Positions 7,617-15,061 of a stretch of DNA of 23,163 nucleotides are shown here, piece after piece. This DNA is from an uncultured Pigmentiphaga sp. (lineage in GTDB: Bacteria > Pseudomonadota > Gammaproteobacteria > Burkholderiales > Burkholderiaceae_B): assembly GCA_937891425.1 (NCBI GenBank), contig CALAGD010000065.1, positions 1 to 23,163 on the forward strand. Reading direction: 5' to 3'. Below the pieces are notes generated by a model. It was not told the DNA's origin. It made no database searches and was given only the letters and a program-made list of their open reading frames with translations. How positions within the stretch are numbered: the stretch's first letter is position 1; each line of letters opens with the position of its first letter. The position numbers and the translations under genes were made by a program.

Positions 7617-8901
7617 ATGCTTGTTTCACCTGCTCCAGCGCCTGGGCCGCGACCGTCAGGGTCTGATCGATGACGGCATCGTCGTGGGCCGCGGACACGA
7701 AGCCCGCTTCAAACGCCGACGGCGCGAAATACACGCCGCGTTCCAGGCACGCGTGGAAGAAAGCCTTGAACCGCTCGATGTCGCTGCGCGACACGTCAGC
7801 AAGACTTCGGGGAGGTTCCTCGAGAAAATAGATGCCGAACATGCCACCGACCGAGTCGGCCGTGAACGGCACGCCAGCCTTGTTGGCACATTCGCGCAAA
7901 CCCTGTATCAGCCTGCCGGCCTGGCGCGCCAGACGTTCGTAGAAGTCCGGCTCGGCGAGAAGCTTCAGCGTGGCCAGGCCGGCCGCCACTGCCACCGGAT
8001 TGCCCGACAGGGTTCCCGCCTGGTACACAGGCCCCAGCGGCGCCACATATTCCATGACGTCGAGACGGCCACCGAAGGCGCCAATGGGCATGCCACCACC
8101 GATGACCTTGGCCAGCGTGGTGAGGTCGGGAGTGATGCCGAACAGGCCTTGTGCCCCCTGCGGTCCCACCCGGAAACCGGTCATGACCTCGTCGAATATC
8201 AGCAGCGCACCGTGCCGGGTGCACAGGTCGCGCAGACCCTGCAGGAAGCCTTCGGCAGGCCTGACAAGATTCATGTTCCCCGCTACCGGCTCTACGATGA
8301 CACATGCGATGTCCTCGCCCATGCGCGCAAACGCAGCCTCGACCCCGGCCAGATCGTTGAAATCGAGCACGATGGTGTGTTCGACGAACTCTGGCGGTAC
8401 ACCGGCCGACGTGGGGTTGCCAAACGTCAGCAGGCCCGACCCTGCCTTGACCAGCAGGCTGTCGGCGTGCCCGTGATAGCAACCCTCGAACTTGATGATC
8501 TTCTTGCGCCCGGTAAACCCTCGCGCCAGCCGGATGGCACTCATCGTGGCCTCGGTGCCCGAGCTTACGAGCCTGACCTGCTGCATTGACGGAATGCGCT
8601 CGACCAGCAATTCGGCCAGCAGCACTTCAGCTTCGGTGGGCGCACCGAACGACAGGCCACCCGCTGCTGCTTCCTGGACCGCACGTACCACCTCGGGGTG
8701 GGCATGGCCCAGGATGGCCGGACCCCATGAACCCACATAATCGATGTATCGGGTTCCCTCGGCATCCCAGACGTAAGGCCCCTGGGCGCGCTGGATGAAG
8801 CGTGGAACGCCACCCACCGAACGAAACGCCCGCACGGGGGAATTTACCCCGCCGGGAATGGTGCGGCTGGCTCGCTGGAAAAGCTCGGCATTGAGACTCA
8901 T
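7615..8901 (-). CDS. hemL: Glutamate-1-semialdehyde 2,1-aminomutase
   Basis: HemL converts glutamate-1-semialdehyde to 5-aminolevulinate with pyridoxal phosphate, the entry step of the C5 route to haem. Starting at the ATG at 8901 the product is 428 residues, the normal size, opening with FQRASRTIPGGVNSPVRAF. The PLP lysine is Lys265 in TTLAKVIGGGMPIGAFGG, the same number as in the E. coli enzyme. SSGTEATMSAIRLARG (113-128), CYHGHADSLL and LIFDEVMTGFRVG are further family motifs. A longer open frame reaches 9078, but the AGGTG ribosome site (8910-8906) and homology both favour 8901. argJ follows after 8 bp. Confidence 0.98.
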   Translation of the reverse strand: MSLNAELFQRASRTIPGGVNSPVRAFRSVGGVPRFIQRAQGPYVWDAEGTRYIDYVGSWGPAILGHAHPEVVRAVQEAAAGGLSFGAPTEAEVLLAELLVERIPSMQQVRLVSSGTEATMSAIRLARGFTGRKKIIKFEGCYHGHADSLLVKAGSGLLTFGNPTSAGVPPEFVEHTIVLDFNDLAGVEAAFARMGEDIACVIVEPVAGNMNLVRPAEGFLQGLRDLCTRHGALLIFDEVMTGFRVGPQGAQGLFGITPDLTTLAKVIGGGMPIGAFGGRLDVMEYVAPLGPVYQAGTLSGNPVAVAAGLATLKLLAEPDFYERLARQAGRLIQGLRECANKAGVPFTADSVGGMFGIYFLEEPPRSLADVSRSDIERFKAFFHACLERGVYFAPSAFEAGFVSAAHDDAVIDQTLTVAAQALEQVKQA

Positions 8902-9053
8902 GGAACACCTGCACAATAAACTTGGCGGGCGCGGCACACGGACCGTACCCGAAACCCGACGCATCGGGCACAACGTCGCTGCGGGCGATACTTGCGACTG
9001 CGACTGGCACGCCGGCAACCCGGCGCAGCCTGCTGCCGTTGATGCGTGCGCAT

Positions 9054-9785
9054 TCAGCGCGGCGCCATCGCTTCGCACAGCGTGCGCGCTGCACGCTCGA
9101 TATCAGGCTGCTCGAACAATCCGTTAATGACCGCCACCGCATCGGCACCCGCTGCAGCAACTGGCGCCGCGTTGTTCGGCTCGATGCCACCGATGGCAAT
9201 GACCGACGCGCGCGCGCCATCCTGCGCCATGGACTCGCACAGGCGGCGTGCCTGACGGATGGTCTCCAGCCCGACCCGGACAGCAGCGGGCTTGGTGGGC
9301 GACGGGTAGACCGACCCGAGTGCGACGTTCTGTGCCCCGGCCGCCAGCGCCCAACGCACGCGCTCGAGGTCGTTGTAACACGACACGCCAACGTTCAGCC
9401 CCGCGGCAACCAGACGGGACACCGTGGCCTCGTTGGCATCGTCACGGCCCACATGCACGCCATCCGCACCGATATCGAGGGCAAGCTGCCAGTCGTCATT
9501 GATGATGAAGATGACGCCTTCGCGCCGGCAGACGTCGCGCAGCCGCTCAGCCTCGACCCTGAGTCGCGCGCCGCTGGCAAGCTTGCGCCGCAGCTGCAGG
9601 GCTTGCAGCCCGCCCCGCACCGCCTGTACTACGGCGTTCTCCAGACGGTCGATGTCGTCCCACTCTGGAGTCAGCCCGTATAGACCCACGATCCCCCGCA
9701 CGCGCGGCGGGCGATTTCCTGGCGTGAAGGACACGCCCTCTCTGGTTGTATGGTCAGTCTGGATCACTAGCCTGGTATTCGTCAC
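9054..9785 (-). CDS. thiE: Thiamine-phosphate synthase
   Basis: ThiE joins HMP pyrophosphate to the thiazole phosphate to give thiamine monophosphate. The 243-residue product keeps the active-site blocks: ALQLRRK (diphosphate and Mg region), FIINDDW, GADGVHVGRDD, the phosphate-loop VYPSPTKP with its lysine, and VIAIGGI. The annotated start is GTG at 9785. The core begins near GLYGLTPEW (about residue 34), so the N-terminus is some 20-25 residues longer than usual and a later GTG could be the true start. No TPP riboswitch is recognisable upstream. A 152-bp gap with a small hairpin (9010-9025) separates it from hemL on the same strand. Confidence 0.93.
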   Translation of the reverse strand: MTNTRLVIQTDHTTREGVSFTPGNRPPRVRGIVGLYGLTPEWDDIDRLENAVVQAVRGGLQALQLRRKLASGARLRVEAERLRDVCRREGVIFIINDDWQLALDIGADGVHVGRDDANEATVSRLVAAGLNVGVSCYNDLERVRWALAAGAQNVALGSVYPSPTKPAAVRVGLETIRQARRLCESMAQDGARASVIAIGGIEPNNAAPVAAAGADAVAVINGLFEQPDIERAARTLCEAMAPR

Positions 9786-9926
9786 AAATGTTCAATCTAA
9801 CATGCCGGGACAGCCCGCGCAGCACCCTGGCCGACGCCGTTCGCGCGCGATCAGGGTCGTGACGACACGAACGGGTCACCCTGCACGGGCGCGCTGCCGC
9901 CACCCTGGAATGCCGCCCCATGAAAG

Positions 9927-10835
9927 TCAGCCGGATTTGCCGTCCTTCGTGGTCGGGCTGGCGTCCGGCCCTTCCCCCGTCTCGTCATCGCTGCTGCGCA
10001 CCCAGAAGAACCGGTCGAGGACCTCGCGTCCCATGCCGGGCTGGTAGGCGCTTTCCATGGCACGCCGCGTGAACCGCTGGGCGTCTATCACTGCCTCGCG
10101 CAATGGCCGCTCGCGCGCCAGCATGGCCGCAATGGCAGCCGAGAGCGTACTGCCCACGCCCCGGTAAGAGCCAGGCGGCGTCTGCCATACCCATGCCTCG
10201 GCCTGGGGCGCCTGTTCGGCAAGCACGTTAACCGGCGCTCCGCCCGCATGCGGGACGTTGGTGAGAAAGACGTGCCTTGGCCCAAGGTTGAGCAATGCCT
10301 GCAGCGCGTTCTCGGTGTCGCCGCGGGCAAGCAGCCCTTCACTGTACCAGCTCTCCAGCCGGTGATGATCGACCATCACCACATGCCCCTGCGGGCCAAG
10401 CAGCTCGAGCTGGGCGAGCAGCGCATCTTCGGCGGTATCTTCGTCACCGCTTTCAGTGGTCTTCGGGCTATCGGTGCCAAGGTGCAGGACCAGTGGAACC
10501 TCCGGGTAATCGGCCACCACCTGCGCGACCGCGCTGACCGCTTCAGGGGTGTAAAGCCCGCTCACCTTGAAGGCTTTCACCGGCATGTCTTCGAGCAGGC
10601 AGCGCGCCTGGTCGTCGACACACTCTGCGGCAACCGGTTGCACCGACTCGGTGTTTGCGGTGTCGCGCACGAGCAGTGCAGTGGTGACGGTGACCACGTG
10701 ACAGCCCAGACTGGCCCCCGTCAGCAGGTCAGCCTGTATGCCGCCTGCCCCGCTGGGATCCGACGGGCCAAAGGTCAAGACAACGGGAAGGGATTTTGCG
10801 GGTGTCAACGTAGGATTTAGTAAGATGTTGAACAA
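9927..10835 (-). CDS. Divergent ThiD-like kinase (hydroxymethylpyrimidine/phosphomethylpyrimidine kinase homologue)
   Basis: The 302-residue protein belongs to the ribokinase-like fold of ThiD, which makes HMP pyrophosphate for thiamine. The opening VVLTFGPSDPSGAGGIQADL (residues 18-37) and QARCLLEDMPVKAFKVSGL match the variant found beside rubredoxin in Burkholderiales. The C-terminal RFTRRAMESAYQPGMGREVLDRFFWVR is also typical of it. Two key sites deviate. The expected G-x-G-C (catalytic Cys) reads GVGST with Ser229, and the usual D-P-V metal/substrate strand reads VLHLGTD followed by an acidic, low-complexity stretch to about residue 136. Activity is therefore doubtful. The only starts are TTG (10835, or 10808 giving MTPAKSLPVV), and neither has a Shine-Dalgarno. 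It diverges from the rubredoxin gene with a 90-bp gap. Confidence 0.8.
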   Translation of the reverse strand: MFNILLNPTLTPAKSLPVVLTFGPSDPSGAGGIQADLLTGASLGCHVVTVTTALLVRDTANTESVQPVAAECVDDQARCLLEDMPVKAFKVSGLYTPEAVSAVAQVVADYPEVPLVLHLGTDSPKTTESGDEDTAEDALLAQLELLGPQGHVVMVDHHRLESWYSEGLLARGDTENALQALLNLGPRHVFLTNVPHAGGAPVNVLAEQAPQAEAWVWQTPPGSYRGVGSTLSAAIAAMLARERPLREAVIDAQRFTRRAMESAYQPGMGREVLDRFFWVRSSDDETGEGPDASPTTKDGKSG

Positions 10836-10925
10836 GCGGTGGCGCAGGTTCTGCGGTGATGTGAAAATGTACGCGGTACTGCGACCACTCCGTACCAGTT
10901 AGTGTAATTGTAGAAGCGAGAAACC

Positions 10926-11090
10926 ATGCGCACCTGGATGTGTCTGATTTGCGGTTGGACTTACGACGAGGCCGCCGGGTTGCCCGAAGAAGGCATCCCC
11001 CCCGGAACGCGTTGGGAAGACGTTCCGCCCAACTGGGTCTGCCCCGAATGCGGCGCGCGTAAGGAAGACTTCGAAATGGTGGAAATCTGA
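10926..11090 (+). CDS. rubA: Rubredoxin
   Basis: The 54-residue protein (MRTWMCLICGWTYDE at its start) is a small cytoplasmic one-iron electron carrier. The Fe(SCys)4 site is complete: Cys6 and Cys9 in CLICG, Cys39 and Cys42 in CPECG. The spacer GIPPGTRWEDVPPNWVCP is the classical rubredoxin signature. The gene is short but unmistakable. It is divergent from the ThiD-like gene and lies 32 bp before yqgE, so it is probably the first gene of the run through to the pyrimidine genes. In this neighbourhood its redox partner is unknown; the pairing with a ThiD-like gene recurs in Burkholderiales as I remember it. Confidence 0.97.
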   Translation: MRTWMCLICGWTYDEAAGLPEEGIPPGTRWEDVPPNWVCPECGARKEDFEMVEI

Positions 11091-11122
11091 AGAAACAGTG
11101 TGTTTCACCACGGAGAGCAGTC

Positions 11123-11698
11123 ATGACCAAAGCGGGCGACGACGACCGGCTCGACCTGTCGAATCAGTTCCTGATTGCGATGCCGAAACTCGCGAACACC
11201 GGCTTTGAGGGTACGGTGATTTACATCTGTGAGCACACTCCCCGTGGCGCACTTGGGCTGGTGATCAACCGACCCACCGACCTCACCCTCGGTTCGCTGT
11301 TCGAGCGCATCGACCTCAAGCTGGAAATCGCTCCCATCAAGGATGCTCCGGTCTACTTCGGCGGACCCGTGCAGACCGACCGCGGTTTCGTCCTGCACGA
11401 TGCCGACAGTACGTACAGTTCCAGCATACAAGTGGGCGGCCTCACCCTCACCACGTCGCGCGACGTCCTGCAGGCTGTCGCGGAAGGCTTCGGGCCCAGT
11501 AACATGCTGGTCACGCTGGGATATGCCGGTTGGGGCGCTGGCCAGCTTGAGGCCGAACTGGCCGATAATGCCTGGCTGACCGTAGCCGCCGACAAGTCTG
11601 TCATTTTCGACATTCCCGCCTCCGAGCGGTACCCGGCAGCCCTCAAACTCCTGGGCATCGATCCCATCATGCTGGCCAACGACGTCGGCCATGCCTGA
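11123..11698 (+). CDS. yqgE: YqgE/AlgH family protein (UPF0301)
   Basis: The 191-residue protein matches the UPF0301 family in length and motifs: LSNQFLIAMPKLANTGFEGT at the start, YICEHTPRGALGLVINRP, VYFGGPVQTDRGFVLH and LVTLGYAGWGAGQLEAEL. The biochemical function is not established. In Pseudomonas, AlgH was linked to alginate regulation, and the gene is very often fused in an operon with ruvX, as here. GGAG lies 7 bases before the ATG. The last 8 bp overlap ruvX, suggesting coupled translation. Confidence 0.96.
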   Translation: MTKAGDDDRLDLSNQFLIAMPKLANTGFEGTVIYICEHTPRGALGLVINRPTDLTLGSLFERIDLKLEIAPIKDAPVYFGGPVQTDRGFVLHDADSTYSSSIQVGGLTLTTSRDVLQAVAEGFGPSNMLVTLGYAGWGAGQLEAELADNAWLTVAADKSVIFDIPASERYPAALKLLGIDPIMLANDVGHA

Positions 11699-12113
11699 GA
11701 ATCCTGCACCATCGCCTTCCCCTGCCCCCGAAACCCTGCTGGGTTTCGATTTCGGCGTGCGCCGCATCGGCGTCGCACTGGGCAACACGCTCACGCGTAC
11801 CGCACGGCCGCTCGAGATCATTCCCGCCGAACCCGTCAAGGCACGTTTCGCGCGCATCCAGCAACTGCTCGAAGAATGGGGCCCCGACCGCCTCGTGGTT
11901 GGCCTTGCGCTCACCCTCGATGGCGGCGAGCAGCCCCATACCGGACGCTGCCGACGCTTCGCCGACCAGCTGCGTGGCCGCTTCGGTCTGCCCGTGGAAC
12001 TGCAGGACGAACGCGGCAGCAGCCTCGAGGCGCAGGCCATGCAGCGACGCAACGAACCCGATGACGCGCTTGCTGCGGCCATCATTTTGCAGCGCTACCT
12101 GGATGCGTTATAA
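11691..12113 (+). CDS. ruvX: Putative pre-16S rRNA nuclease / Holliday junction resolvase-like protein RuvX (YqgF)
   Basis: The 140-residue RNase H-fold protein is expected to help mature the 5' end of 16S rRNA and was earlier proposed as a Holliday junction resolvase. Asp20 in LLGFDFGVRRIGVALG, Glu107 in LQDERGSS and Asp125 in PDDALAAAIILQ fit the three acidic catalytic positions. LVVGLALTLDG is the family block between them. The D-E-R motif is normally followed by a large residue such as Leu or Trp; here it is Gly109, a mild oddity. The first 15 residues are a proline-rich tail. The gene overlaps yqgE by 8 bp and lies 38 bp before pyrR. Confidence 0.94.
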   Translation: MPENPAPSPSPAPETLLGFDFGVRRIGVALGNTLTRTARPLEIIPAEPVKARFARIQQLLEEWGPDRLVVGLALTLDGGEQPHTGRCRRFADQLRGRFGLPVELQDERGSSLEAQAMQRRNEPDDALAAAIILQRYLDAL

Positions 12114-12151
12114 GTCGGGGTAGCCTGCCTCCTACCTTTTGTTCCATTCGT

Positions 12152-12667
12152 ATGACACCACTCCCAGACGCTGAATCGCTCTATGCCGAGCTGCGCAAAC
12201 TCGTGGCTGAGGCGATCGCTCGGCTTCCCCAGGGAAGCGTCCATCTCATAGGCATCCGTTCGGGCGGCGCCTGGCTCGCCGAACGGATGCACCGCGACCT
12301 GAACCTCGAAGGCCGGCCCGGCGCCCTCAACATCAGCTTCTATCGCGACGATTTCGATCGCATCGGCCTGCATCATCAGGTACAACCCACCGAGATTCCC
12401 TTCGAGGTAGAGGGCCGCCATCTCATTCTGGTCGACGACGTGCTGTACACCGGACGCACCATCCGCGGCGCCATGAACGAGATTTTCGACTACGGCCGCC
12501 CTGCCTCGATCCAGCTCGCGGTGCTCATCGACCGCGGCGGACGCCAGCTGCCTGTGGCTGCCTCCATCTGCGCGGCACGCGTGGACGTGCCCGAACACGT
12601 CACCATCAACCTGAATCAGGAAGGTGATCGTTTCACCATCACACTGGAGGAAGCCCATGGCGCGTAA
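12152..12667 (+). CDS. pyrR: PyrR: pyr operon regulator / uracil phosphoribosyltransferase homologue
   Basis: The 171-residue protein is a type I phosphoribosyltransferase. The PRPP-binding loop is LILVDDVLYTGRTIRGA (residues 91-107), followed by IFDYGRPASIQLAVLIDRGGRQLP, characteristic of PyrR. In Bacillus PyrR attenuates pyr operons by RNA binding and has weak UPRTase activity. In proteobacteria the RNA-binding role is less clear, and I see no attenuator-like structure in the 38 bp before the gene. It overlaps pyrB by 11 bp and is cotranscribed with it, which supports a pyrimidine role. Confidence 0.95.
   Translation: MTPLPDAESLYAELRKLVAEAIARLPQGSVHLIGIRSGGAWLAERMHRDLNLEGRPGALNISFYRDDFDRIGLHHQVQPTEIPFEVEGRHLILVDDVLYTGRTIRGAMNEIFDYGRPASIQLAVLIDRGGRQLPVAASICAARVDVPEHVTINLNQEGDRFTITLEEAHGA
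12646..12650 (+). promoter_or_regulatory. Ribosome binding site of pyrB inside pyrR
   Basis: GGAGG lies 6 bases before the ATG at 12657 and within the last codons of pyrR. It decides the pyrB start against the longer frame beginning at 12624. Confidence 0.8.
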
Positions 12668-13616
12668 CCCCCAGCTCAACCGGCACGGCGAACTGGTCCA
12701 CCTGCTGACGCTCGACGGCCTTCCGCGCGACATCATCACGCACATTCTCGACACGGCCGAGGCCTTCGTGCCGCTGACCGAGAGGGAAATCAAGAAAGTA
12801 CCGCTGTTGCGCGGCAAGAGCGTGTTCAACCTCTTCTTCGAGAACTCCACCCGCACGCGCACCACGTTCGAGATTGCCGCCAAACGGCTGAGCGCCGACG
12901 TCTACAACCTGAACATCAACGTGTCGTCGACGGCCAAGGGGGAAACGCTGCTCGATACCATTCGCAACCTGTCCGCCATGCAGGCCGACCTGTTCGTGGT
13001 ACGCCACTCGGCCAGCGGCGCACCCCATCTCATCGCCCGGCACGTGGCGCCCCATGTGCACGTCATCAATGCCGGTGACGGCTGGCACGCCCACCCCACG
13101 CAGGGTCTGCTCGACATGTACACGATCCGCCATTACAAACGCGACTTCAGTTCGCTGCGTGTAGCAATCGTGGGCGACGTCATGCACTCGCGGGTTGCGC
13201 GCTCCGACATCCTGGCGCTGACTACGCTCGGAGTACCCGAGGTGCGCGTCATCGGTCCCAAGACACTGCTTCCGGGCGGGCTTGAGCACCTCGGCGTGCG
13301 CGTATTCCACGACATGCGTGAAGGCTTGCGCGACGTCGACGTCATCATCATGCTCCGGCTGCAGAACGAACGCATGCGTGGGGCTCTCCTGCCGTCGGCG
13401 CAAGAGTACTTCAAGTATTACGGCCTCACGCCCGAGAAACTTGCCCTGGCCAAGCCCGATGCCATCGTGATGCACCCGGGTCCCATGAACCGTGGCGTGG
13501 AGATCGACTCACCCGTGGCCGACGGAAAACAGGCAGTCATCCTGAACCAGGTCACTTTCGGGATCGCGGTGCGCATGGCTGTCATGAGCATCGTGGCAGG
13601 CACCAGCAATACCTAG
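12657..13616 (+). CDS. pyrB: Aspartate carbamoyltransferase catalytic subunit
   Basis: PyrB condenses carbamoyl phosphate with aspartate, the committed step of pyrimidine synthesis. From the ATG at 12657 the product is 319 residues. The carbamoyl-phosphate motif is FENSTRTRTT (Ser64, Thr65, Arg66, Thr67). The 80s loop SSTAKGETLLD supplies Lys94 to the neighbouring active site. NAGDGWHAHPTQGLLDMYTI and VMHPGPMNRGVEI are the other family signatures. No pyrI regulatory-chain gene follows. Instead a dihydroorotase homologue starts 8 bp downstream, as in the Pseudomonas-type enzyme in which PyrB assembles with an inactive dihydroorotase. Confidence 0.98.
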   Translation: MARNPQLNRHGELVHLLTLDGLPRDIITHILDTAEAFVPLTEREIKKVPLLRGKSVFNLFFENSTRTRTTFEIAAKRLSADVYNLNINVSSTAKGETLLDTIRNLSAMQADLFVVRHSASGAPHLIARHVAPHVHVINAGDGWHAHPTQGLLDMYTIRHYKRDFSSLRVAIVGDVMHSRVARSDILALTTLGVPEVRVIGPKTLLPGGLEHLGVRVFHDMREGLRDVDVIIMLRLQNERMRGALLPSAQEYFKYYGLTPEKLALAKPDAIVMHPGPMNRGVEIDSPVADGKQAVILNQVTFGIAVRMAVMSIVAGTSNT

Positions 13617-13624
13617 GGATCGAC

Positions 13625-14929
13625 ATGAAGCTGCACATCAAGAACGGTCGAGTCATCAATCCAGCCAGCTCGACCGACACCGTCCAGGACATCTACATCG
13701 CCGGTGGACGCATCGTGGCCATGGGTGCCGCGCCGGCCGACTTCACGCCCGATCGGGTGGTCGATGCCTCCGGCCTGGTCATCCTTCCCGGACTCGTCGA
13801 TCTCGCTGTCAGGCTGCGCGAACCCGGGTACGAGTACCGAGCAACGCTCGACTCGGAAGTCCATGCGGCCATTGCGGGCGGGGTCACCAGTCTCGTGCTG
13901 CCGCCCGACACCGATCCGGTTCTCGATGAACCGGGTCTGATCGAAATGCTGAAACATCGGGCACGGCTGCTCAACCTGGCACGCGTCTATCCTTTGGGCG
14001 CGCTCACTGTCGGGCTGAAAGGCGAAAAGCTCACCGAGATGGGGCTGCTGACCGATGCCGGTTGCGTTGCCTTCTCGCAAGCCGACCAGCCCATTACCGA
14101 TACGTCGGTGCTGTTGCGGGCCATGCAGTACGCCAGTACCTTCGGCCACGCCATCTGGCTGCGTCCCCAGGACCCGTGGCTCGCGCGCGATGGCGTCGCA
14201 GCCAGCGGCCCCTACGCTTCGCGGCTGGGGCTGTCGGGCATACCCGTTGAGGCCGAAACCATTGCCCTGCACACCATCTTCGCGCTGCAGCGCGCCACAG
14301 GAGCCCGGGTACACCTGTGCCGCCTCTCGAGCGCGGCTGGTCTTGAACTGGTGCGCCAGGCGCGCGCCGAGGGGCTGGCGGTCACCTGCGACGTCTCGGT
14401 CCACCACCTGCACCTGACCGACCTCGACATCGGGCATTTCGATTCGAATTGTCGGCTCAATCCACCACTGCGCAGCCAGCGCGACCGCGATGCCATCCGT
14501 GCGGCCCTGCATGATGGCACCATTGATGCCATCTGTTCCGACCACACGCCCGTGGACGACGACAGCAAGCTGCTGCCATTCGCCGAGGCAGAGCCCGGGG
14601 CCACCGGCCTGGAACTGCTGCTCTCGCTCACGCTGAAATGGGCGCAGGAGACCCGGACACCGCTGCCCCAGGCTTTCGCCCGCATCACCAGCGAACCGGC
14701 CCGTGTGCTGGGAGACCGGGTACTCGCCACGAGCGGACGCCTCGAAGTTGGCGGCCTTGCCGACCTCTGTCTGGTCGATCTCGACGCCATGTGGACCGTC
14801 AGTGCGGAGTCGCTGTTGAGCCAAGGGAAGCACACGCCCTTCCTCGGGGTCGAACTGCCGGGTCAGGTCCGGCTCACACTGGTGGGTGGGCAGATCGCTT
14901 ACGAGCGCGGGACCACGCACGCAGACTGA
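13625..14929 (+). CDS. pyrX: Dihydroorotase homologue lacking metal ligands (PyrC'/PyrX type, probable ATCase structural subunit)
   Basis: The 434-residue protein has the amidohydrolase fold of class I dihydroorotase (ILPGLVDLAVRLREPGYEYR, VHAAIAGGVTSLVLPP, RLNPPLRSQRDRDAI). Its zinc site is broken. The H-x-H expected in D-x-H-x-H is Ala61-x-Arg63, the D-H-C-E-D region is WLRPQDP with Arg180, the next histidine is Arg233 in HLCRLSS, and the D-D-G region reads QADQ. Only the late Asp306 (CSDHTP) remains. It is thus unlikely to hydrolyse dihydroorotate. Lesioned homologues paired with pyrB are known in Pseudomonas, where they are needed to hold the ATCase dodecamer together, and I infer the same job here. 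An AGGGA-type ribosome site spans the pyrB stop. Confidence 0.92.
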   Translation: MKLHIKNGRVINPASSTDTVQDIYIAGGRIVAMGAAPADFTPDRVVDASGLVILPGLVDLAVRLREPGYEYRATLDSEVHAAIAGGVTSLVLPPDTDPVLDEPGLIEMLKHRARLLNLARVYPLGALTVGLKGEKLTEMGLLTDAGCVAFSQADQPITDTSVLLRAMQYASTFGHAIWLRPQDPWLARDGVAASGPYASRLGLSGIPVEAETIALHTIFALQRATGARVHLCRLSSAAGLELVRQARAEGLAVTCDVSVHHLHLTDLDIGHFDSNCRLNPPLRSQRDRDAIRAALHDGTIDAICSDHTPVDDDSKLLPFAEAEPGATGLELLLSLTLKWAQETRTPLPQAFARITSEPARVLGDRVLATSGRLEVGGLADLCLVDLDAMWTVSAESLLSQGKHTPFLGVELPGQVRLTLVGGQIAYERGTTHAD

Positions 14930-14944
14930 CAAACACCCGGTGTT

Positions 14945-14971
14945 GCCCGGCCCGCTCGCGCGTGGCCGGGC
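14945..14971 (+). terminator. GC-rich hairpin just after pyrX
   Basis: GCCCGGCC (14945-14952) pairs perfectly with GGCCGGGC (14964-14971) across an 11-base loop, 16 bases after the pyrX stop. No U-tract follows, so it may be a pause or transcript-end-protecting structure rather than a full intrinsic terminator. Confidence 0.4.
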
Positions 14972-15016
14972 CTTGGGCCCACGCCAGGCAGCCCCCTTGC
15001 CGATGCCCTGAACAAG

Positions 15017-15041
15017 AAACGGCGCAACCCTTGCGCCGTTT
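15017..15041. terminator. Perfect 11-bp hairpin between convergent operons, probable bidirectional terminator
   Basis: AAACGGCGCAA (15017-15027) and TTGCGCCGTTT (15031-15041) form a perfect 11-bp stem with a CCC loop. Read on the minus strand it is followed by a T-rich CTTGTT and so fits an intrinsic terminator for the gmd-side operon. On the plus strand it ends in GTTT and could stop the pyr operon. It lies exactly between the two converging runs. Confidence 0.75.
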
Positions 15042-15061
15042 GCTCAAGCCTGCATCTATGC

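Noticed and set aside
6554..7666. 370-codon plus-strand frame opposite argJ
   Set aside because: It is a shadow of argJ: no motifs, and the argJ frame has its active site and ribosome site.
9010..9025. Hairpin CGCCGG-CAAC-CCGGCG between thiE and hemL
   Set aside because: The stem is only 6 bp with no U-tract, too weak to call a terminator in GC-rich DNA.
9786..9926. Possible TPP riboswitch before thiE
   Set aside because: None of the conserved thi-box segments could be found in the 141-bp leader on the minus strand.
10875..10896. Inverted GGTAC...GTACC between the thiD-like gene and rubredoxin as an operator
   Set aside because: Five-base arms with a 12-base spacer are expected by chance and match no operator that I recognise.
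11105..12085. 326-codon minus-strand frame opposite yqgE and ruvX
   Set aside because: It runs across two overlapping conserved genes and has no recognisable domain.
12114..12151. Possible PyrR-type attenuator before pyrR
   Set aside because: The 38-bp gap is too short and shows no hairpin with a U-tract.
13613..14932. 439-codon minus-strand frame opposite the dihydroorotase homologue
   Set aside because: It mirrors the whole conserved gene, has no ribosome site or family motif, and fits a codon-bias shadow.
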